Positions 55,016 through 63,172 of a stretch of 64,000 bases of DNA are shown piece after piece (the stretch's first letter is position 1; the number at the start of each line of letters is the position of its first letter). The translations under genes were made by a program, and so were the position numbers. The notes below the pieces were generated by a model that was not told the DNA's origin, did not search any database, and worked only from the letters and a program-made list of their open reading frames with translations. Location of the stretch: contig NZ_FNEB01000007.1 of NCBI RefSeq assembly GCF_900100005.1, forward strand, positions 179,397 to 243,396, written 5' to 3'. The stretch is from Lutimaribacter saemankumensis (GTDB lineage Bacteria > Pseudomonadota > Alphaproteobacteria > Rhodobacterales > Rhodobacteraceae).

Positions 55016-55891
55016 ATGTTCAAGGGATCCCTTCCTGCCCTGGTCACGCCGTTCAAGAACGGCGAAGTGGACTATGAGACGCTGAAGAAACTTGTCGAAT
55101 GGCATGTGGGCGAAGGCTCGAACGGGCTCGTCCCCGTCGGCACCACCGGCGAAAGCCCGACCTTGACCCACCAGGAACATGAGCGCGTGATCGAAGTGGT
55201 GGTCGAAGCCGCCGCTGGGCGCATCCCGGTGATTGCGGGTGCAGGCAGCAACAACACGCTGGAAGCCATCCGTTTCATGCGGCACGCCGAAAAGGTCGGC
55301 GCAGATGCTGCATTGGTGGTAACGCCCTATTACAACAAGCCCACGCAGGATGGCATGATCGCGCATTTCACCGCGCTGCATGATTGCTGCGACCTGCCTA
55401 TCATCATCTACAACATTCCGGGCCGCTCGGTCGTGGACATGACGCCCGACACGATGGGCAAGCTGGCCAAGCTGCCGCGCATCATCGGGGTGAAGGACGC
55501 GACAGGCGATCTGGCCCGCGTGCCGCGCCAGCGCATTACCTGTGGCACCAATTTCCTGCAGCTTTCGGGCGAGGACGCGACCGCGCTGGGCTTCAACGCG
55601 CATGGCGGTTTGGGGTGCATCTCGGTCACGGCGAATGTCGCACCGCGCCTGTGCGCCGAATTCCAGGCTGCAACGCTTGCGGGCGACTACAAGACCGCAC
55701 TGGAATACCAGGACCGGCTGATGCCGCTGCATGACGCCATCTTTACCGAACCGGGCCTGTGCGGTGCGAAATACGGCATGTCCAAGCTGGGACTTTGTTC
55801 CGACGAAGTCCGCCTGCCCCTGATGGGACTGAGCGATGCGACCAAGGCCAAGATGGACGCAGCGATGCGTCATGCGGGCCTGATCAACTGA
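55016..55891 (+). CDS. dapA: 4-hydroxy-tetrahydrodipicolinate synthase
   Basis: A 291-residue TIM-barrel lyase condensing pyruvate and aspartate semialdehyde. The motif [10 protein letters not shown] near 41-50, [12 protein letters not shown] near 102-113 with the proton-relay Tyr, YNIPGRS near 133-139, and GVKDATGD near 159-166 with the Schiff-base Lys are all present. ATG 55016 follows GAAAAGGAGCGTGTC. Divergent from the slt gene and closed by a bidirectional terminator. Confidence 0.97.
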   Translation: MFKGSLPALVTPFKNGEVDYETLKKLVEWHVGEGSNGLVPVGTTGESPTLTHQEHERVIEVVVEAAAGRIPVIAGAGSNNTLEAIRFMRHAEKVGADAALVVTPYYNKPTQDGMIAHFTALHDCCDLPIIIYNIPGRSVVDMTPDTMGKLAKLPRIIGVKDATGDLARVPRQRITCGTNFLQLSGEDATALGFNAHGGLGCISVTANVAPRLCAEFQAATLAGDYKTALEYQDRLMPLHDAIFTEPGLCGAKYGMSKLGLCSDEVRLPLMGLSDATKAKMDAAMRHAGLIN

Positions 55892-55915
55892 TCCAGGCGA
55901 CAGCGCGCCGAAACG

Positions 55916-55944
55916 AAAACGCCCCGCAATTTGCGGGGCGTTTT
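55916..55944. terminator. bidirectional terminator between dapA and the aminotransferase gene
   Basis: AAAACGCCCCGCAA faces TTGCGGGGCGTTTT around a minimal loop, giving an A-run on one side and a T-run on the other. It can terminate dapA (+) and the convergent aminotransferase (-). Confidence 0.9.
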
Positions 55945-55964
55945 GTCTTTGCGGTTCGCCGGGT

Positions 55965-57152
55965 TCAGATGCCGACGTCGATGATCGCCTTGGCGAGGAT
56001 CGGCACGGTCGTCTTGTTCAGGCCCGCAATGTTCATGCGGCTGTCGCCCACCATGTAGATCGCATGCTCGGCCCGCAGGCGCTCGACCATTTCGGGGCTG
56101 GTGCCCAGCCGCGAGAACATGCCCCGGTGCTGGGCGAGGAACGCAAACCGGTCCGAGCCGGACAGGCGCTGCAATTCACCGGCAAGCTGTTCGCGCAGGC
56201 CCAGCATCGACAGGCGGACGTCTTCCAGTTCGGCCGCCCAGTCGGCGCGCAGTTGTGGATCGTGCAGGATGGTCGAAACCACCCGCGCCCCGTGATCGGG
56301 CGGGAAGGAATAATTCTGCCGGTTCAGGTAGTTCAGCGATCCCTGAGTCAGCTTGTTCAGGCCGGCATCCTGCGACACCGCCATCAGGATGCCCGTGCGT
56401 TCGCGGTAGACGCCGAAATTCTTCGAGCAGCTTGCCGCGATCAGCGTTTCGGGCACGGACGACGCCACCAGACGGGTCGCGGCTGCATCTTCTTCCAACC
56501 CGTCGCCAAAGCCCTGGTAGGCGATGTCGATCATCGGGATCGCACCGGTGCGGTTCAGCAGGTCGACCACGGCCTGCCATTCGGTGATGTTCAGGTTGGC
56601 GCCGGTCGGGTTGTGACAGCAGCCGTGCAGCAGGACGATATCGCCCTTTTTGACACCTTCGAGGTCGGCCATCATCCCGTCGAAATCCACGCCGCCGGTT
56701 TCGTTGTCGAAATAGCGGTACTCGACCATCGGCATGCCAAGATATTTCAGGATACTGACGTGGTTCGGCCAAGTCGGGTTCGACACGAAGACGCGGGCAT
56801 CTGGGTTGGCCATGCGGATCAGTTCGAACGCCTGGCGCACGGCGCCAGTGCCGCCGGGGGTGGCCGCCGCGGCCACTTGCCCACGATCGACAGAATCGCC
56901 CAGCACGAGGCTGACCATCGCGTCGCCGAATTCCGGGTCGCCGGGCAGGCCGACATAGGATTTCGTTGTCTGTTCTTCCCAGATGCGTTTTTCCGCCGCT
57001 TTCACGGCGCGCATCACGGGCGTCACGCCTTCGGCGTTCTTGTAGACGCCGACACCGAGGTCGATCTTGGTGTCGCGCGGATCCTCTTTGAACAGCTGCA
57101 TGAGCTGGAGGATCTTGTCGGCGGGTTGCTCCTTGAGCGATGAAAACATCAT
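55965..57152 (-). CDS. aromatic/aspartate aminotransferase (class I, Ibeta)
   Basis: 395 residues of the AspC/TyrB type: KIDLGVGVYKNAEG near 29-42, HGCCHNPTGANL near 176-187 and IDIAYQGFGDGLEEDA near 207-222. The PLP Lys is in SCSKNFGVYRERTG near 244-257. Converts aspartate or aromatic amino acids with 2-oxoglutarate. The start overlaps the sseA stop by 4 bp (ATGA), so sseA and this gene are one operon linking sulfur and amino-acid metabolism. Confidence 0.93.
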   Translation of the reverse strand: MMFSSLKEQPADKILQLMQLFKEDPRDTKIDLGVGVYKNAEGVTPVMRAVKAAEKRIWEEQTTKSYVGLPGDPEFGDAMVSLVLGDSVDRGQVAAAATPGGTGAVRQAFELIRMANPDARVFVSNPTWPNHVSILKYLGMPMVEYRYFDNETGGVDFDGMMADLEGVKKGDIVLLHGCCHNPTGANLNITEWQAVVDLLNRTGAIPMIDIAYQGFGDGLEEDAAATRLVASSVPETLIAASCSKNFGVYRERTGILMAVSQDAGLNKLTQGSLNYLNRQNYSFPPDHGARVVSTILHDPQLRADWAAELEDVRLSMLGLREQLAGELQRLSGSDRFAFLAQHRGMFSRLGTSPEMVERLRAEHAIYMVGDSRMNIAGLNKTTVPILAKAIIDVGI

Positions 57153-58006
57153 TTATCTCCGGTTGCGACGGGCAGGGTGGGGAAGGCGCCCCATTCGGTC
57201 CAGCTTCCGTCATAAAGCGAGTGATCGGTCTTGCCGATCCGTTCCAGTGCCAAGCTGATGATCGCGGCGGTAATGCCCGAGCCGCATGTGGTGATCGCGG
57301 GTTTCGACAGGTCGACGCCGGCGGCATCGAACACCGCGCGCAGTTCGTCGGGCGATTTCATCGTGCCGTCTTCATTCAGAAGCGTCTGGTAGTAGACGCA
57401 TTTCGAGCCGGGAATATGCCCGCTGCGCAGACCTTCGCGCGGCTCCGGCTCGGTCCCGGCGAAACGGCCGGGCGAGCGCGCATCGAGGATTTCATGATCG
57501 CCCAGCTTCGACGCGGCAGATACCTGCGTCACGTCGCGGACAAGGTGCGCCTGGCGCCGGACGGTCATGTGACGGTCGCGCACGATGGGGGGAAGGTCTT
57601 CGACTTCGCGGCTTTCGGCCAGCCATTTCGGCAGCCCGCCGTCGAGAACGGCGATATTGTCCTGCCCCATCAGGCGGAAGGTCCACCACACGCGGGCCGC
57701 GGAATGGGTGCCGATCTGATCGTAGACGACAACCTGGTGGCCATCGCCCACACCCATCGCCCGCATCCGCGACATGAATTTCTCGATCGGGGGGGCCATG
57801 TGCGGCAGTTCCGAGCGGTGATCTGCGATTTCGTCGATGTCAAAGAACCGCGCGCCGGGAATATGCGCCTCGTTGTAGCCGGCAACGGGGTCGATCCCCA
57901 TTTGCGGCAGCGCCCATGTGGCATCGATGACCCGCAGGTCGGGGTCTTTGAGATGCGCGGCCAGCCATTCGGTCGAAACCAATGTCTTTGGGTCGTCATG
58001 TGCCAT
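57149..58006 (-). CDS. sseA: 3-mercaptopyruvate/thiosulfate sulfurtransferase
   Basis: 285 residues, two rhodanese domains. The first (residues ~8-125) is inactive in type, with DARSPGRFAG in the second domain (~165 on). The catalytic Cys is in TTCGSGITAA near 236-245; CGSGxTA is the mercaptopyruvate type. ATG 58006 is used; further upstream codons belong to the smpB region. Forms an operon with the aminotransferase, which can supply the keto-acid substrate. Confidence 0.92.
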   Translation of the reverse strand: MAHDDPKTLVSTEWLAAHLKDPDLRVIDATWALPQMGIDPVAGYNEAHIPGARFFDIDEIADHRSELPHMAPPIEKFMSRMRAMGVGDGHQVVVYDQIGTHSAARVWWTFRLMGQDNIAVLDGGLPKWLAESREVEDLPPIVRDRHMTVRRQAHLVRDVTQVSAASKLGDHEILDARSPGRFAGTEPEPREGLRSGHIPGSKCVYYQTLLNEDGTMKSPDELRAVFDAAGVDLSKPAITTCGSGITAAIISLALERIGKTDHSLYDGSWTEWGAFPTLPVATGDK

Positions 58007-58068
58007 GGTGATCCCCCTGGATTGCTGCACATTGCCTACAATGGGGGCGGGGGGCTGGCAAGGGCGCG

Positions 58069-58548
58069 TCAGTTTTCCTTGAGCAGCCGCTGTTTTTGCC
58101 GGTTCCAGTCGCGCTTGGCCTCGGTCGCGCGCTTGTCGACCGTCTTCTTGCCCTTGGCGATCCCGATCTTGAGCTTGGCGATGCCGCGGTGGTTGAAATA
58201 CAGCACCAGCGGCACCAGCGTCATGCCCTTGCGCTGGGTCGCGTTCCAAAGCCGTGCCAGTTCCTTGCGCGACACCAGAAGCTTGCGCTTGCGCCGTTCC
58301 TCGTGGCCCCAGGTCTTGGCCTGTTCGTAGGGGGCGATGTAGCCGTTGACCAGCCACAATTCACCGTCTTCGACAGCAGCATAGCTTTCGGCGATATTGG
58401 CAGAGTTCTGACGCAGGGATTTGACCTCGGAGCCCTGCAGGACGATGCCGCATTCGATATCGTCCTCGATCGCGTAATCGTACCGCGCGCGGCGGTTTTC
58501 CGCGATCACCTTGTAATTCGGGTCTGTCTTTGCCTTGGCCATCGCCAT
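58069..58548 (-). CDS. smpB: SsrA-binding protein
   Basis: A 159-residue OB-fold protein for trans-translation. It has ENRRARYDY near 17-25, [13 protein letters not shown] near 34-46, NGYIAPYEQ near 68-76, the basic [19 protein letters not shown] and the C-terminal [26 protein letters not shown] tail that reaches the decoding centre. The tmRNA gene itself is not in the window. MAMAKAK or MAKAK (58542) may be the start. Confidence 0.96.
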   Translation of the reverse strand: MAMAKAKTDPNYKVIAENRRARYDYAIEDDIECGIVLQGSEVKSLRQNSANIAESYAAVEDGELWLVNGYIAPYEQAKTWGHEERRKRKLLVSRKELARLWNATQRKGMTLVPLVLYFNHRGIAKLKIGIAKGKKTVDKRATEAKRDWNRQKQRLLKEN

Positions 58549-58610
58549 TCCCTAGCGGCTTGTGCGCATGCTGTCCATGCAGCGCCTATCTAGGGCATCG
58601 CGGGCGCATG

Positions 58611-58643
58611 AAAAAGGGCGCGGACCCCTCGGCCGCGCCCTTT
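58611..58643 (-). terminator. rho-independent terminator of the LysR gene
   Basis: AAAGGGCGCGG and CCGCGCCCTTT form a perfect 11-bp stem with a 9-nt loop; the minus strand continues with TTTTTCATG. Located between the LysR stop and smpB. Confidence 0.85.
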
Positions 58644-58661
58644 CACGCAACAGGTCACCGC

Positions 58662-59567
58662 TTACCAGTCGGTTGGACCCTTGTCGCCGAAACTGTCCAC
58701 GAGAAAGTCGATGAACGCGCGGACCTTGGGCTGGGTGAACCGGCCCGGCGGGTAGACGGCGTAGATGCCTTGCGTTTCGACGGGCAGATCGGGGATCGCA
58801 TCCTCGACCAGGCCCTTGGCCATCGCGTCGGCGTATAGGAACGAGGGCAGGTAGGCGATGCCCAGACCGGCGATGCACGCGTTCAGCAGCGATTGCCCGT
58901 CATTCACGCTCAGCCAGCCGGCGGTGCGCACCTGGCGCTTTTCACCCGACGGTGCGGTCAGTTTCCACACGTTGCCCGCCGATTGGTTGGAATAGTGCAG
59001 CAGCTTGTGTTCGTTCAGGTCGTCGATCTTTTGCGGCCGGCCGTATTTCTGGAAATAGGACGGTGACGCGATCATGCGCTTGGTCGTTTCTGTCAGCTTG
59101 CGCGCCCTGAGCGAGCTGTCTTCCAGGTCGCCGATCCGCACGGCCATGTCGAACCCTTCCGAGATCAGTTCGACATAGCGGTTGTTCAGCACCATGTTCA
59201 CCGTGATGTCGGGATATTCCTGAAGGAAGTTGCCCAGCACCGGCGACAGGTGGTTCACGCCGAAATCGGTGGCGACGCTGATACGCAACAGCCCCGAAGG
59301 CGCCGATTGCATCGAGGTGACAAGCGCGTCGGCTTCGCCTGCGTCATTCAGCACACGACGGGCGCGATCGTAATAGGCCAGCCCGATTTCCGTCGGACTC
59401 ACGCGGCGCGTCGTTCGATTGAGCAGCCTTGCACCCAGCCGTGCCTCGAGGCTCGAAACGTGCTTGGATACAGCAGATTTCGAAATCCCCAGCTTCTTGG
59501 CGGCGTCGGTGAAGCCCCCTTGATCAACGACGGTGGCAAAAGCCTCCATTTCCGTCAGTCGGTCCAT
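58662..59567 (-). CDS. LysR family transcriptional regulator
   Basis: 301 residues. The N-terminal winged HTH (residues 1-60) includes AFATVVDQGGFTDAAKKLGISKSAVSKHVSSLE, followed by LLNRTTRRVSPTEIG. A periplasmic-binding-like effector domain follows, of the CrgA/DhpR-like subclass by pattern (FDMAVRIGDLEDSSL). It lies divergent to a DMT transporter gene across 170 bp, so that gene is a likely target. ATG 59567 chosen over a longer frame. Confidence 0.92.
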   Translation of the reverse strand: MDRLTEMEAFATVVDQGGFTDAAKKLGISKSAVSKHVSSLEARLGARLLNRTTRRVSPTEIGLAYYDRARRVLNDAGEADALVTSMQSAPSGLLRISVATDFGVNHLSPVLGNFLQEYPDITVNMVLNNRYVELISEGFDMAVRIGDLEDSSLRARKLTETTKRMIASPSYFQKYGRPQKIDDLNEHKLLHYSNQSAGNVWKLTAPSGEKRQVRTAGWLSVNDGQSLLNACIAGLGIAYLPSFLYADAMAKGLVEDAIPDLPVETQGIYAVYPPGRFTQPKVRAFIDFLVDSFGDKGPTDW

Positions 59568-59737
59568 GCGTCGATACCTCAAACATTCGTTCTTTTCGAG
59601 AAACGGTATCGCGGGAAAATCGGGCATGACCGTGGCATTGGGCAGACAATACCGGGGTTTTGTCTGGGATCGTTAATGGCAGAGAAACGCCGTTTTCGTG
59701 ATTGTCGTTTCTGCGTGTCCGGCGCAATCTTGCGCGC

Positions 59738-60637
59738 ATGACCCATGCCACGCCTTCCACAGACGACTCGCTTTTCTGGCGCGTGGCGCCCGTTATCTTT
59801 GTCCTGTTCTGGGCGGGCGGATACAGCTTTGCAAAGCTGGGTCTGCCCCATGTCAAACCCATGACGCTGCTGGCGATGCGCTATGCGCTGGCGGTGATGG
59901 TGCTTTTGCCGGTGTTGCTGGTGCATCGCCCGGTCTGGCCGAAAGGGGTGCGGCATTGGGGGGCGGTCGCGTTTTCAGGGTTCATGATCCAGTGCATGTA
60001 TTTCGGCGCGTCCTATTTCGCCTTCGAGCGCGGGATGAACGCCGGGACAACCGCGCTGATCATGGCCTTGCAGCCGATCCTCGTCGCGACATTGGCCCCG
60101 CTGATCGGGGCTGCGCGCGGCAGCTTGCGGCTCTGGCTTGGGCTGCTGTTGGGATTGCTTGGCGTGGTCATCGTGATCCTCGGAGGCGAAACGCTTGGAC
60201 CAAGCCCGTGGTTTGCGGTCATGTTTGCGGTCATCGGATTGCTTTCGATCACCGGGGCCACGCTTTTCGAGAAATGGCATGGCCGACGCACCGATCCCGT
60301 TGCGGGCGGCGTGGTTCAATACGCAGTCGGCTTTGCCGTTATCGGCCCCGTGGCTCTTGTAATGGGCATAGGCGCGATCGACTGGAGTGTCGAATTGGGG
60401 GTTTCACTGGCCTACCTCGTGCTGGCCAACTCCATCATCTCGATCAGCCTGTTCGTCGGGCTGGTTCAGCGCGGCGATGCGACGCGGATCTCGTCGCTTC
60501 TGTATCTCGTGCCGCCGCTGGCGATGGTGGTCGCATGGTTCATTCTAGGAGAGACCATGACACCGACCGCCATGCTTGGCATGGCGGTGTGCATTACCGG
60601 CGTCTGGATGGTGAACCGGGCGACGCGGGCAGCCTGA
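59738..60637 (+). CDS. DMT superfamily (EamA) transporter
   Basis: 299 residues, ten hydrophobic segments in two EamA repeats: FVLFWAGGYSFAKLGLPHVKP near residues 20-40, MNAGTTALIMALQPILVA, and a C-terminal VQRGDATRISSLLYLVPPLAM. Probably a metabolite exporter controlled by the divergent LysR regulator. ATG 59738 lacks a strong ribosome binding site; 59702 would add a basic, unconserved N terminus. Confidence 0.88.
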   Translation: MTHATPSTDDSLFWRVAPVIFVLFWAGGYSFAKLGLPHVKPMTLLAMRYALAVMVLLPVLLVHRPVWPKGVRHWGAVAFSGFMIQCMYFGASYFAFERGMNAGTTALIMALQPILVATLAPLIGAARGSLRLWLGLLLGLLGVVIVILGGETLGPSPWFAVMFAVIGLLSITGATLFEKWHGRRTDPVAGGVVQYAVGFAVIGPVALVMGIGAIDWSVELGVSLAYLVLANSIISISLFVGLVQRGDATRISSLLYLVPPLAMVVAWFILGETMTPTAMLGMAVCITGVWMVNRATRAA

Positions 60638-60654
60638 GCCGCCCGCGCATCGGC

Positions 60655-61686
60655 TTAACCGTTGCGGATCGTGTCGATCATCAACTGCACGTTCTCGGGG
60701 TCGGCATCCGGCGTGATACCATGCCCGAGGTTGAAGATGTGCGGCCCACCCTTCAGCGCATCGACGATCCGCCGGGTTTCATCCACCAGCGCCTGACCGC
60801 CCGTCACCATATGCGACGATTTCAGGTTCCCCTGCACGCAGCCATCGACCTGCACATGTTCCGCCACCCAGGCCGCATCCACGCTGTCATCGACGGCCAC
60901 GCAGTCTGCACCGGTGCGCTTGTGAAAGCCGATATACCCATCGCCCGCCTCGCGCGGAAAGGCGATGACAGGAATACCGGGATGGCGTTCCTTGATCTGC
61001 GAGATGATCAACCGCGCCGGTTCCACGGCATACCGGTCGAAATCGTCCCCCTTGAGCGACCCGGCCCAGCTGTCGAACAGTTTGACGACCTCGGCGCCGG
61101 CCTCGATCTGGGCAGACAGGTATTCGACCGTGGCTTCGGTGATCCGGTCCAGAAGCGCCTCGAACAGCGGGCGGTTCTCGGATTTCAGCGCGTGTGCCGG
61201 TCCCTGGTCCTTCGTGCCGCGCCCGGCGATCATGTAGGTCGCGACCGTCCAGGGCGCCCCGGCGAACCCGATCAGCGTGGTTTCCTTTGGCAGTTCACGG
61301 CTGAGGATGCGCACGGTTTCATAGACCGGATTCAGCGTTTCGTGGATCTCCGATACCGGCTTGAGCTTGTCCATCCCGGCCTGGGTCGTGATCGTCGACA
61401 GGCGCGGGCCTTCGCCTGTGACGAACCACAGGTCGGCTCCCAGCGCCTGGGGCACCAGAAGGATATCGGCAAATAGGATCGCCGCATCGAAGCCATAGCG
61501 CCGGATCGGCTGCAACGTCACCTCGGCGGCAAGTTCGGGGTTGTAGCACAGCGACAGGAAATCCCCGGCTTGCGCGCGTGTTTCGCGATATTCGGGCAGG
61601 TAGCGCCCGGCTTGCCGCATCATCCAGATCGGTGGTGTGGCCTGCGTTTCGCCGGCAAGGGCCTTGAGGATCGTCTTTTCTGGCAT
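60655..61686 (-). CDS. hemE: uroporphyrinogen decarboxylase
   Basis: 343 residues: [17 protein letters not shown] near 18-34 is the substrate-binding signature, [15 protein letters not shown] near 72-86 and [15 protein letters not shown] near 140-154 match the family, as does the C-terminal [16 protein letters not shown]. Decarboxylates uroporphyrinogen III in heme and chlorophyll synthesis. Divergent from hemC over 101 bp, so the two may share regulation. Confidence 0.97.
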   Translation of the reverse strand: MPEKTILKALAGETQATPPIWMMRQAGRYLPEYRETRAQAGDFLSLCYNPELAAEVTLQPIRRYGFDAAILFADILLVPQALGADLWFVTGEGPRLSTITTQAGMDKLKPVSEIHETLNPVYETVRILSRELPKETTLIGFAGAPWTVATYMIAGRGTKDQGPAHALKSENRPLFEALLDRITEATVEYLSAQIEAGAEVVKLFDSWAGSLKGDDFDRYAVEPARLIISQIKERHPGIPVIAFPREAGDGYIGFHKRTGADCVAVDDSVDAAWVAEHVQVDGCVQGNLKSSHMVTGGQALVDETRRIVDALKGGPHIFNLGHGITPDADPENVQLMIDTIRNG

Positions 61687-61787
61687 GGGCTTTCCCTTTC
61701 GTCTTGGAACTGTCGTCAACTCCCGGCGACACAATGTCAAGCGCAGGGCGCTTGTCAGGGCAACGTGACACGTCTAAGCCTGTGCGC

Positions 61788-62750
61788 ATGACCACGCAAT
61801 TGCCCAGCCCCGCCTCCCCCCTGAAGATCGGCACACGCGGATCGCCCCTTGCGCTTGCGCAGGCATATGAAACGCGGTCGCGCCTGATGCGCGCGTTCTC
61901 GCTGCCCGAGGACGCGTTCGAGATCGTGGTGATCAAGACGACCGGTGACAACCGGGCAATGATCGACGCGGACCGCCCGCTGAAAGAGATCGGCAACAAG
62001 GGCCTGTTCACCAAGGAAATCGAAGACGCGATGATCGAGGGGCGCATCGACATCGCCGTCCACTCGATGAAGGACATGCCGACCGAGCAGCCGCCAGGCC
62101 TGATCCTGGATTGCTACCTCCCGCGCGAGGATACGCGCGATGCCTTTGTCAGCGTGACGGTGGACAGCCTGCAGGATTTGCCGGAAGGCGCGCTTGTCGG
62201 GTCGTCGTCGCTGCGGCGCCGGGCGCAGTTGCTGAACAAGTTTCCGCATCTCGAGGTGGTCGAGTTTCGCGGCAACGTGCAGACACGCATGAAAAAGCTG
62301 CAGGATGGCGTGGCGCAGGCGACCTTTCTTGCCATGGCCGGACTGAACCGTCTGGGCATGTCGGATGTCGCACGGATGGCGATCCCGCCCGAAGACATGC
62401 TGCCTGCGGTGGCGCAGGGCGCGATTGGCATCGAACGGCGAACAGACGACCTGGATTCCGCTGCCATGCTGGAAGCGATCCATGACGGCCCCACCGGTCA
62501 GCGCCTGGCGGCCGAACGCGCGTTCCTGGCGGCGCTCGACGGGTCGTGCGAAACGCCCATCGCCGCCCTGGCCGAGTTGGACGGCAACACCCTGCGCCTG
62601 CGCGGCGAGGTATTGCGCCCCGACGGCTCGGAGCGGATCGCGGCCGACCGCACCGCCCAGATCGCGGATGGCGCCGCACTGGCCGAGGCCATGGCGCGCG
62701 ACTTGTTGGACGAGGCTGGCCCCGGTTTCTTTGAATGGCGCGAGGCCTGA
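61788..62750 (+). CDS. hemC: hydroxymethylbilane synthase
   Basis: 320 residues. KIGTRGSPLALAQAYE near 14-29, DIAVHSMKDMPTEQPPGL near 88-105 and SSLRRRAQL near 135-143 are the binding signatures. The dipyrromethane cofactor Cys is in LDGSCETPIAAL near 249-260. ATG 61788 is selected. Followed by an 18-bp palindrome 3 bp after its stop. Confidence 0.97.
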   Translation: MTTQLPSPASPLKIGTRGSPLALAQAYETRSRLMRAFSLPEDAFEIVVIKTTGDNRAMIDADRPLKEIGNKGLFTKEIEDAMIEGRIDIAVHSMKDMPTEQPPGLILDCYLPREDTRDAFVSVTVDSLQDLPEGALVGSSSLRRRAQLLNKFPHLEVVEFRGNVQTRMKKLQDGVAQATFLAMAGLNRLGMSDVARMAIPPEDMLPAVAQGAIGIERRTDDLDSAAMLEAIHDGPTGQRLAAERAFLAALDGSCETPIAALAELDGNTLRLRGEVLRPDGSERIAADRTAQIADGAALAEAMARDLLDEAGPGFFEWREA

Positions 62751-62753
62751 GCG

Positions 62754-62771
62754 CGAAACCGCGCGGTTTCG
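62754..62771. repeat. palindrome CGAAACCGCGCGGTTTCG, copy 3 (extended)
   Basis: A perfect 18-bp palindrome 3 bp after the hemC stop, containing the same 14-mer seen at 37329 and 50937. It might act as hemC 3'-end structure, but no T-run follows. Confidence 0.5.
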
Positions 62772-62838
62772 GTGCGAAAAAGCGCGATTTACGGTCTTGA
62801 CCACGCCGACCGACTCCCATAAATCCGCGTCACCCAGT

Positions 62839-62915
62839 GGCGGAGTAGCTCAGTCGGTTAGAGCAGCGGAATCATAATCCGCGTGTCGGGGGTTCAAGTC
62901 CCTCCTCCGCTACCA
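62839..62915 (+). tRNA. tRNA-Met (CAT)
   Basis: 77 nt with encoded CCA. Acceptor GGCGGAG/CTCCGCT (one G-T pair at the end), D-arm GCTC/GAGC, anticodon stem GCGGA/TCCGC with loop ATCATAA, T-arm GGGGG/CCCTC. The anticodon CAT fits elongator tRNA-Met; tRNA-Ile(CAT) needs a search to exclude. It lacks the unpaired 1-72 end of initiator tRNA, except for the weak G-T. Confidence 0.92.
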
Positions 62916-62926
62916 TTTCTTCCTTA

Positions 62927-62957
62927 CAGATTTCTGATTGTCGGCTGCAGAAATCTG
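62927..62957. repeat. perfect 10-bp inverted repeat just after tRNA-Met
   Basis: CAGATTTCTG (62927-62936) and CAGAAATCTG (62948-62957) with an 11-nt spacer. The right arm is embedded in CTGCAGAAATCTGCAG, so two CTGCAG palindromes lie 4 nt apart. Position 12 bp after a tRNA is typical for terminators or for integrase/att-associated sites; no T-run is seen. Confidence 0.5.
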
Positions 62958-63172
62958 CAGTTGAATCGGCCGGCTATCGTGTCTCGTCGTCTTTTAGGTA
63001 GGGAAGCTGACGTTCGCCGCAAGCAAGTAATAGAGAGTCTACTTCGCTACCAAAAGCGAATGGCGCAATCCGCGTGAATTTCTTTGTCGATCAAACCCGA
63101 CACGACACCCTACAAAAAGTCAGCGCAGCGGATGAAAATGGTCAATCGATGCTGAACGAGTCTTTGCGCAAG

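Noticed and set aside
59698..61476. A 592-codon plus-strand frame
   Set aside because: Overlaps the DMT transporter in another frame and hemE antisense; both real genes have clear signatures.
62883..63077. A 64-codon frame starting inside tRNA-Met, considered as an integrase remnant
   Set aside because: Starts in a tRNA, has no recognisable integrase motif and no ribosome binding site; the tail RRKQVIESLLRYQKR alone is not enough.
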